Shown in pieces: positions 16,502 to 21,420 of a stretch of 21,420 bases of DNA (position 1 is the first letter of the stretch; each line of letters opens with the position of its first letter). Where the stretch lies: contig CAZIXE010000067.1 in NCBI GenBank assembly GCA_964543235.1, positions 1 through 21,420 on the forward strand, in the 5' to 3' direction. This DNA is from JANMMJ01 sp964543235. GTDB taxonomy: Bacteria; Pseudomonadota; Alphaproteobacteria; Rhizobiales; Aestuariivirgaceae. The position numbers and the translations under genes are program-made. The notes under the pieces were generated by a model. That model was given only the letters and a program-made list of their open reading frames with translations, made no database searches and was not told the DNA's origin.

Positions 16502-17389
16502 TCAGGGGAGTGGTTGGGGCGCATCGGATTGGGTGCGCAAATAGGCAATCAGGTCAGCCCGTTCAGCCTCGTCTTCGAGGCCAGGGAATTCCATACGGAC
16601 GCCCGGCGCCGTAATCTTGGGTCCCCATAGGAAGGCGTTCAGGTCCTCGTAGCTCCACGAAGCGCCCCAGGTCTTCATTGTCTCTGAATATGAATAATCC
16701 TGTAGCGATGCCTTTTGCCGGCCGACCACGCCCCAGAGATTGGGACCGAACTTGGTGCCTTTCTCAAGTTCGACATAGTGGCAATGCGCACAATTCTTGG
16801 CAAAGCTCTCCTGGCCTTTGGCGGGATCGGCGGTGCCGAGCCGGGCCGAAATCGGCGCGATCTTCGGTGAGACAGCCCCATGCGCGGCCAGGTAATCGAC
16901 GATCTCGCGATATCCGATCAGTTTCGCCTCGTGAATAGGCGGCTCGCGGGTTTGGCTGAGCGCATTGACATCCGCCCCTGCGTCGACCAGCGCCGTCACG
17001 CATGCGAGGCAGCCGCTCTTGGCCGCCAGATGGAGCGCCGTTTTTGTTTCCCGGGCAACGTTGGGATCGGCGCCGCTGGCGAGAAGCAGGCTGATCAGAA
17101 TGGGGTTCTTGCGCTCGATGGCACCGAGAAGTGGCGGGCCGGATTTCGTTGTCAGGTTCACGTCCGCCCCGCGCGCAATCAGCAGTTTGGCGGCATCCTC
17201 GTTGCCCCGGCGGGCGGCATACCAGAGCGGCGTCGCCCAGCCGTCGCTCTCGTCGATGCCGGCGCCCGCCTCAAGCGCCGCCATGATCGCGGATACGTCT
17301 CCCTTCTTGGCCGCATCATGAATCGGTGCGGCTGCAGCGGGCGATGCTACGGCAAGGATTACGATGAAGCAGCCGGCACAGAAGCGCAT
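16502..17389 (-). CDS. Exported ankyrin-repeat / class I cytochrome c fusion protein
   Basis: A 295-residue protein. Residues 1-21 form a signal peptide (hydrophobic FIVILAVASPAAAA, cleavage likely after AAA). Residues 22-172 hold about four to five ankyrin repeats, with recognisable GADVN and TALHLAAKSG elements. Residues 185-290 form a cytochrome c2-like domain with heme motif CAHCH (C200, C203, H204), GPNLWGVVGR and the Met axial ligand in RMEFPG (M266). It is therefore a periplasmic heme protein with a protein-binding arm. The start at 17389 is fixed by GGGGAGG 6 nt upstream and by the signal peptide; an upstream ATG at 17404 and a longer open frame to 17488 are less likely. No electron-transfer partner lies nearby, so its role is unknown. 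It is a single gene. Confidence 0.9.
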   Translation of the reverse strand: MRFCAGCFIVILAVASPAAAAPIHDAAKKGDVSAIMAALEAGAGIDESDGWATPLWYAARRGNEDAAKLLIARGADVNLTTKSGPPLLGAIERKNPILISLLLASGADPNVARETKTALHLAAKSGCLACVTALVDAGADVNALSQTREPPIHEAKLIGYREIVDYLAAHGAVSPKIAPISARLGTADPAKGQESFAKNCAHCHYVELEKGTKFGPNLWGVVGRQKASLQDYSYSETMKTWGASWSYEDLNAFLWGPKITAPGVRMEFPGLEDEAERADLIAYLRTQSDAPQPLP

Positions 17390-17601
17390 GATAAGCCTCC
17401 CCATCGGGATAACAGGCCGGCACGGCACTTTGGCGATGACGCTACCACACCTTGCGTCAAGTGTTAACAGACGTTCCGGGAGGTCCAAGCCGGTTCAGGG
17501 TCAGGAGCGACAGACTCGAAGCAAATGCACTTGAGCCACTCCCGGCCGCCATGGTGCGCATACGCCTTGCCATAACTCCCCGGATCATGCTGGCTGGGCC
17601 C

Positions 17602-18348
17602 ATGATGGACAGAGAACCCGCCGCGGCTCATGACACTTCCCCGTTGATCCCGCTCACCGCCCTTGACACCCGCCTGAGCGATGAGCCTTGGCCGTTTGCC
17701 GAAAAGCGGCGGGCTGACATCGCGGCCTATTGGCAGGCGGCCCTGGCCCGCTCCCCCCGCATCTGGAACGGCCCGGTCCTCATCGCCAGGCAGGCGGCAA
17801 TCGACAGCGGGGTGCTCCGCGCCCGCTTTATCCGCACCGACTTCGCCAGCGTCATTGCCTGGCGGGGCCTCGATCACGAGGACGGCTCCCGCCACATTTT
17901 CGGCATGCCCGGGATCATCTCGCGCGATGGCGTCCTGCTGTTCGCCGTCATGGCCGGCCATACCTACAATGCGGGGCGCATCTATCCGCCCGGCGGCTCA
18001 CTCGATCCGGGCGACGTCCGCCCCGATGGCATGGTGGATATCCTGGGATCGATCGCCCGCGAGCTGGCCGAAGAAACCGGCATCGCCGCAAGTGCCGCTC
18101 GTGCGCGCGGCCTCTATGCGCTGCCTCTCGGCCGGGCCATCACCATCGTCTCCTTCCTGCATTTTGCGGAAACCGCCGATCAGCTCGAGGCGCGCGTCCG
18201 GGACCACCTGGCGCGGGAGGCCGAGCCCGAAATCACCGGGCTGTGGCCGGTGCGCTCGACTTCCGACATCACTTCAGAAATGAGCGGTTTTGCCATTGAA
18301 ATGGCACGGTTTTTCCTGGCTCGCCGGGCGCGGTTGACAGGCCCCTGA
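17602..18348 (+). CDS. Nudix-fold hydrolase with interrupted Nudix box
   Basis: About 248 residues with the catalytic half of a Nudix box, ARELAEETGI (REUxEExGU intact), preceded by PPGGSLDPGD. In the canonical box, G-x5-E-x7-REUxEExGU, the glutamate is replaced here by Asp and the distance to the REL segment is 14 residues instead of 7. The protein therefore carries an insertion of about 7 residues (VRPDGMV). Nudix enzymes cleave nucleoside diphosphates linked to another moiety; the substrate is unknown. The start is uncertain: the frame is open from 17452, and ATGs at 17551, 17587, 17602 and 17605 lack strong ribosome sites. It is followed 46 nt later by the PhzF-family gene on the same strand. 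Confidence 0.85.
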   Translation: MMDREPAAAHDTSPLIPLTALDTRLSDEPWPFAEKRRADIAAYWQAALARSPRIWNGPVLIARQAAIDSGVLRARFIRTDFASVIAWRGLDHEDGSRHIFGMPGIISRDGVLLFAVMAGHTYNAGRIYPPGGSLDPGDVRPDGMVDILGSIARELAEETGIAASAARARGLYALPLGRAITIVSFLHFAETADQLEARVRDHLAREAEPEITGLWPVRSTSDITSEMSGFAIEMARFFLARRARLTGP

Positions 18349-18394
18349 GCTTCGCCCAAGCTGCAGCGCCACTCTCATCCTACCAGCCGCCTCC

Positions 18395-19300
18395 ATGCGC
18401 CTCGCCTTTGTAACCCTCGATGTCTTCACCACCAGCCGCTATTGCGGCAATCCGCTGGCGGTCGTGCACGATGCCGATGCTCTGAGCACGGAGCAAATGC
18501 AGGCAATCGCCCGCGAGTTCAATCTCTCGGAAACGATCTTCGTCATGAAGCCGCAGGATGCAGCGAACACCGCGAAGGTCCGCATCTTCCTGCCCGGTGC
18601 CGAAATCCCCTTCGCCGGGCATCCGACCATCGGCTGCGCCATCCATCTGGCAGAGCGGCGCCACAAGCCGGGCTGTGCGTTCGAGACGGATATCCGGCTC
18701 GAGGAGAATGTCGGGCTGGTGCCGGTCAGGGTGAGCCGCATCGGCGGTGCCGCCTTTGCGCTGCTCACCGCCCCCTCCCTGCCGTCGGCTGCAGCCCCCG
18801 TGCCCGGCCGCGGGACCGCTGCACAAGCCCTGTCGCTTCCCGAAGCAGAGATCGGCTTTGACGGGCATGCGGTCGGTGGCTGGCAGGCGGGACCGCGTTT
18901 CGTCTTCATCCCCGTGGCCTCGCTGGAAGCGCTGGCCGCGTGCAGGGTGGCGGAGCCCGCCTGGTCGGCGATGACCGGTGCTGCCGGGGCGATCGGCGCC
19001 TATGTCTATACCCGCGCGGCCCCCGGTTCGGGCGCCCACTACCGCGCCCGCATGTTCGCCCCCGGCGTCGGCATTGCCGAAGACCCGGCCACCGGCGCGG
19101 CGACGGTGATGCTGGCCGCACAGCTCCTGGCGAGCGGTGAACTCAAGGACGGCGGCAACCGCGTGGCGCTGCAACAGGGCTACGAGATGGGCCGCCCCTC
19201 GGAGCTCGTGCTCGAGGCGGATTGTTCCGGGGACAGCTTGATCGCGATCAGGGTCGGCGGCCAGGCGGTTCCGGTAATGGAGGGATCGGTCGACGTTTGA
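18395..19300 (+). CDS. PhzF family isomerase
   Basis: A 301-residue diaminopimelate-epimerase-fold protein of the PhzF family. Visible motifs are GNPLAVV (18-24), the catalytic glutamate E46 in SETIFV, EIPFAGHPTIGCA and, in the second half-domain, EDPATGAA. PhzF of phenazine producers isomerises trans-2,3-dihydro-3-hydroxyanthranilate, but most family members in organisms without other phz genes are of unknown function. No other phenazine gene is present, so phenazine synthesis should not be inferred. The start ATG lacks an obvious ribosome site. The gene probably belongs to a same-strand run with the Nudix gene (46 nt upstream) and the membrane protein gene (23 nt downstream). Confidence 0.92.
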   Translation: MRLAFVTLDVFTTSRYCGNPLAVVHDADALSTEQMQAIAREFNLSETIFVMKPQDAANTAKVRIFLPGAEIPFAGHPTIGCAIHLAERRHKPGCAFETDIRLEENVGLVPVRVSRIGGAAFALLTAPSLPSAAAPVPGRGTAAQALSLPEAEIGFDGHAVGGWQAGPRFVFIPVASLEALAACRVAEPAWSAMTGAAGAIGAYVYTRAAPGSGAHYRARMFAPGVGIAEDPATGAATVMLAAQLLASGELKDGGNRVALQQGYEMGRPSELVLEADCSGDSLIAIRVGGQAVPVMEGSVDV

Positions 19301-19323
19301 GCGGTGGGGGAGGCCGCCAATCC

Positions 19324-19740
19324 ATGGAAATCCTGCTTCTGATCTTCCACCTCGTGGCCATCGCGGTCGGGACCGGCATGAGCTTTGCCAACTATATCAA
19401 CCTGCGCGTCGCCGATGGCGAGACGGGCGAGCGCCGCGCCGCGCTCGCCGATTTGCGCCGGGTGGTCATGCGGATCGCCGATGTGGTCGTCATCCTGATC
19501 TGGGTGTCGGGGCTGGCGCTGCTGTGGGGGGTGCGGCCGGAGGTCAATGCGTGGTTTCACGTGAAAATCGCCGTGGTCGTCCTCCTCACCATCTTCCATG
19601 TCGTGGCCCGCCGCACCGCCCGGAAGATGCGCCGGACAGGAGATACAACCCTGCATGGCAGAGTCGAACTGCTCGTCTCCGGCGTGTGGATTTCGGCGCT
19701 GACGGCCATCGTCCTCGCCGTCATCGCCTTCGAGTCATAG
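19324..19740 (+). CDS. Small integral membrane protein, function unknown
   Basis: A 138-residue protein with four predicted transmembrane helices, at about residues 3-25, 49-70, 77-95 and 114-136. The short loops are rich in Arg, Asp and Glu. Helices 1 and 3 contain histidines (LIFHLVAIAVGTG and TIFHVVARR). This is reminiscent of CopD/DUF2269-like small membrane proteins, and heme or metal binding is conceivable but not shown. The start is the ATG at 19324, with a GGGGGAGG ribosome site about 10 nt upstream; a longer open frame back to 19222 overlaps the PhzF gene and is rejected. It lies 23 nt after the PhzF gene and is likely co-transcribed with it. Confidence 0.75.
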   Translation: MEILLLIFHLVAIAVGTGMSFANYINLRVADGETGERRAALADLRRVVMRIADVVVILIWVSGLALLWGVRPEVNAWFHVKIAVVVLLTIFHVVARRTARKMRRTGDTTLHGRVELLVSGVWISALTAIVLAVIAFES

Positions 19741-19808
19741 GCATCGGCGAAGCGTGTCGCAGGCTTGTCATTGGCATGCCGACGCGTGCCGGAACCGGTG
19801 TTATTTGG

Positions 19809-19835
19809 CGCCGGGGGAGCAACCACGCTCCGGCG
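19809..19835. other. Bulged stem-loop downstream of the membrane protein gene
   Basis: CGCCG pairs with CGGCG and GAGC pairs with GCTC, with a GGG bulge between them and an AACCAC loop. It lies about 70 nt after the stop of the membrane protein gene. No T-run follows on the plus strand. It could mark the transcript end, but the evidence is only structural. Confidence 0.3.
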
Positions 19836-19856
19836 ATCGCTTGGCCCCTGTTACCC

Positions 19857-19899
19857 ATGTCTCCGGGCCGGACAATCTATGTCTCCGGGCCGGACAATC
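19857..19899. repeat. Two tandem copies of a 21-bp near-palindromic repeat beside tRNA-Thr
   Basis: ATGTCTCCGGGCCGGACAATC occurs at 19857-19877 and again, identical, at 19879-19899, giving a 22-bp period. Each copy is an imperfect palindrome around CCGGGCCGG, with TGTC on the left and GACA on the right. The second copy ends 7 nt before the encoded CCA end of the minus-strand tRNA-Thr gene. It may be a double operator or the repeated end of a lost insertion sequence; no transposase is present. Confidence 0.8.
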
Positions 19900-19906
19900 G
19901 CCCGCA

Positions 19907-19982
<76 letters not shown>

Positions 19983-19993
19983 CGCCAGCGCGT

Positions 19994-20021
19994 CAATAAC
20001 GGCTCGGGCAGGGCCGCGCAA
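19994..20021 (-). promoter_or_regulatory. Possible promoter of tRNA-Thr
   Basis: On the minus strand TTGCGC (20016-20021) and TTATTG (19994-19999) are separated by 16 nt. The -10-like box ends 11 nt before the tRNA 5' end, a plausible distance for a stable-RNA gene with a very short leader. The match to consensus is weak. Confidence 0.3.
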
Positions 20022-20163
20022 GCCGCCGTGACTGTTGCAGGGAGAACACACACACCTTGTTATCACTTGAGTGCTATCATCCGGCCTGTCTTTTCAGGGA
20101 TCAGGCAGTTCCCGTTGGGCACGCGAATCACTAGACTGTCTTTATGCAAGGCGACAGGAGTGG

Positions 20164-20187
20164 GGCCGGGCGGTTCACCGTCCGGCC
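20164..20187 (-). terminator. Stem-loop directly after the rlmB stop codon
   Basis: On the minus strand GGCCGG pairs with CCGGCC, then after one A/C mismatch CGG pairs with CCG around a TGAA loop. The hairpin begins on the base after the rlmB stop codon. The 3' side continues without a U-tract, so intrinsic termination is not assured. Confidence 0.45.
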
Positions 20188-20910
20188 TCAATAATTCCGC
20201 AGGATATACAAGGCGATGGCGGCGGCGTTGGAGACGTTGAGACTGCGGATGGCGCCGGGGAGGTCAAGTCTTGCCAGCGCGTCGCAGGACTGCCGCGTCA
20301 ATTGCCGCAGGCCCTTGCCCTCCGCCCCCAGAATCAGTGCAACGGGCGGTTTCCGCTCGGTTTTTTCCAGGAGGATGGGGGCCTCGCTGTCGAGTCCGAT
20401 GATCCGGAAACCGTAGCCTCGCAGCTCTTCCATGGCACGCGCCAGGTTGGTGACCTTGACGAAGGGCACGTGCTCATAGGCGCCGGAGGCCGATTTCAGC
20501 AGAACGGCCGTCGCCTCGGGACTGTTGCGGAAAGTCGTCACGACCGCGGATACGGCATAGGCGGCGCAGGTCCGCAGGATGGCGCCGACATTGTGCGGGT
20601 CGGTCACCTGGTCGAGCAGCACGACCACGCCGCCGCGATCGACCTGATCGAGGCGCGGCTGGGCCAGCGGCTTCGCCTCCAGCACGGCCCCCTGGTGAAC
20701 TGCATCGGGGCCGGTCATGCGGTCCAGTACCCGCGGCAGGACCTCCTCTACGGGGACCTTTGACTGCGCAATCTCCGCCGCAAGGCGCTGCGCGGCGTTC
20801 CTGGTGGCCAGGAGCTTGATGAGCCGGCGGCGGCGGTTGCTCAGGGCTTCCGTTACGGAATGCATGCCATAGATCAGTTCCGTGTCGGTGCGGGCGCGGG
20901 CGACGGTCAT
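20188..20910 (-). CDS. rlmB: 23S rRNA (guanosine-2'-O-)-methyltransferase RlmB / SpoU family
   Basis: A 240-residue SPOUT-class RNA 2'-O-ribose methyltransferase. An N-terminal substrate-binding domain starts with LIYGMHSVTEAL. The three SpoU motifs follow: DPHNVGAILRT (N107, R113), LILGAEGKGL (193-201) and SLNVSNAAAIALY (223-235). By similarity it methylates the ribose of a guanosine in 23S rRNA domain V (G2251 in E. coli). Motif 3 has Asn (N228) where V is common, which is a frequent variant in alphaproteobacteria as far as I recall. The start is the ATG at 20908-20910; the frame is open to 21108 but the extension crosses the tRNA-Tyr promoter and looks non-coding. Position between tRNA-Thr and tRNA-Tyr fits the usual order in Hyphomicrobiales. 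Confidence 0.92.
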   Translation of the reverse strand: MTVARARTDTELIYGMHSVTEALSNRRRRLIKLLATRNAAQRLAAEIAQSKVPVEEVLPRVLDRMTGPDAVHQGAVLEAKPLAQPRLDQVDRGGVVVLLDQVTDPHNVGAILRTCAAYAVSAVVTTFRNSPEATAVLLKSASGAYEHVPFVKVTNLARAMEELRGYGFRIIGLDSEAPILLEKTERKPPVALILGAEGKGLRQLTRQSCDALARLDLPGAIRSLNVSNAAAIALYILRNY

Positions 20911-21066
20911 GCGGTCCCTATAGCCGAGGCACGGCGGCGGCAAAAGCGATGCGTCCGGCACCTGGCTCCCGAGGCTCGTGCGCCCCCCTTGTATTGGTGC
21001 GGCGGGACCCCCATTTTGGCGCCCAGCGACATCTGTAGATACCGGTATTCCGATCGTTTTTTGCGG

Positions 21067-21095
21067 TTGACACTCCCCCGCTTCCCGCGCATAAA
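21067..21095 (+). promoter_or_regulatory. Sigma-70-type promoter of the tRNA-Tyr/tRNA-Gly unit
   Basis: A perfect TTGACA (21067-21072) is followed after 17 nt by CATAAA (21090-21095), which resembles the -10 hexamer TATAAT. Transcription would start near 21102, giving a leader of about 64 nt before tRNA-Tyr. A 10-bp palindrome ATACCGGTAT (21039-21048) lies 19 nt before the -35 box and could be a regulator site. No other tRNA promoter is seen in the 5' direction. Confidence 0.6.
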
Positions 21096-21165
21096 GCGGC
21101 CCACTCAAGGGCCCGGGCGCACCCCGGGCTCAATGGCGTTTGGCTCAAGCACACCACGGCGATTC

Positions 21166-21250
21166 GGGGGAATGTCCCGAGCGGCAAAGGGGGCGGACTG
21201 TAAATCCGCTGGCTTCGCCTTCGTAGGTTCGAGTCCTACTTCCCCCACCA
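21166..21250 (+). tRNA. tRNA-Tyr (anticodon GTA)
   Basis: An 85-nt class II tRNA with a long variable arm. The acceptor stem pairs GGGGGAA with TTCCCCC, followed by discriminator A and an encoded CCA. The anticodon arm is GCGGA-CTGTAAA-TCCGC with anticodon GTA. The T-arm pairs GTAGG with CCTAC around TTCGAGT. Intact by inspection. Confidence 0.97.
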
Positions 21251-21354
21251 GGTGCCAGGTGTCAGGTATCGGGTGTCGAAGTTGCGAGGGCGGCGCCATG
21301 TGAGTTGAGGTCGATGGTAGAGGGGGCAGGTGCGACACCTGGCACCCGATACCT
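21250..21354. repeat. Two inverted arrays of a degenerate 7-bp unit between tRNA-Tyr and tRNA-Gly
   Basis: On the plus strand four contiguous heptamers begin on the last base of the tRNA-Tyr gene: AGGTGCC, AGGTGTC, AGGTATC and GGGTGTC (21250-21277), consensus RGGTRYC. On the minus strand three more read AGGTATC, GGGTGCC and AGGTGTC (21354 down to 21334). The arrays are thus in opposite orientation, 56 nt apart. They share exact inverted matches of 14 bp (21262-21275 with 21343-21356) and 13 bp (21251-21263 with 21334-21346), but in a different unit order. Confidence 0.85.
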
Positions 21355-21365
21355 GAAACCGGAAA

Positions 21366-21420
21366 GCGGGTGTAGCTCAATGGTAGAGCAGCAGCCTTCC
21401 AAGCTGAATACGAGGGTTCG
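21366..21420 (+). tRNA. tRNA-Gly (anticodon TCC), cut by the window end
   Basis: The first 55 nt of a tRNA-Gly: acceptor strand GCGGGTG, D-arm GCTC-AATGGTA-GAGC, anticodon loop CTTCCAA with anticodon TCC, and the start of the T-arm (GAGGGTTCG). The window ends inside the T-loop, so the 3' acceptor strand is not visible. By conserved order a tuf gene would be expected downstream. Confidence 0.93.

Noticed and set aside
16150..16614. Plus-strand 154-codon open frame after prmB
   Set aside because: It starts inside the palindrome and its end lies antisense within the well-supported cytochrome c domain; it has no family resemblance and no ribosome site.
18395..19300. Phenazine biosynthesis
   Set aside because: Only a PhzF-family homologue is present; the other phz genes are absent and the family is widespread outside phenazine producers.

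Overview
The window reads as a chromosomal housekeeping segment of a GC-rich alphaproteobacterium, most likely of the order Hyphomicrobiales (Rhizobiales). The basis is the DivK-PleD pair with a divergent DUF3572 gene, an EipB/DUF1849 periplasmic protein, a FemAB-like DUF482 gene, a DinB with an N-terminal zinc-ribbon-like segment, and an rlmB/tRNA-Tyr/tRNA-Gly block of the kind that precedes tuf in this group. The species cannot be named from the sequence.

Positions 1-4574: the 3' end of clpA runs into the 3' end of a tightly packed minus-strand operon (2-hydroxyacid dehydrogenase, RidA-like protein, glycerophosphodiester phosphodiesterase, FemAB-like protein, HIT protein). Gaps there are 11, 2, 0 and 16 nt, so these genes are probably co-transcribed. 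Positions 4655-8163: eipB (envelope integrity), dinB (translesion polymerase), a glutathione S-transferase and a HAD hydrolase, in alternating orientation with very short or overlapping 3' ends.

Positions 8150-13284: DUF3572 diverges from divK-pleD, the cell-cycle and c-di-GMP signalling pair, across an intergenic region with CtrA-like half-sites. gyrA follows with a GTG start. Positions 13332-19740: mostly single metabolic genes, namely a GFA/CENP-V-like zinc protein, an Ldh2-family dehydrogenase, prmB (ribosomal protein L3 glutamine methyltransferase), an unusual exported ankyrin-cytochrome c fusion, a Nudix hydrolase with a stretched Nudix box, a PhzF-family isomerase and a small four-helix membrane protein. 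A 520-nt stretch after prmB has no convincing gene but carries a long palindrome.

Positions 19741-21420: a translation-related block with tRNA-Thr(TGT), rlmB, tRNA-Tyr(GTA) and the 5' part of tRNA-Gly(TCC). It contains two unusual repeat structures: a 21-bp direct repeat beside tRNA-Thr, and two oppositely oriented arrays of a degenerate 7-bp unit between tRNA-Tyr and tRNA-Gly.

I see no complete mobile element, CRISPR array, phage region or defence system. Most of the window is ordinary core genome. The parts most worth a second look are the small repeats, the ankyrin-cytochrome c fusion and the regulatory region of divK.
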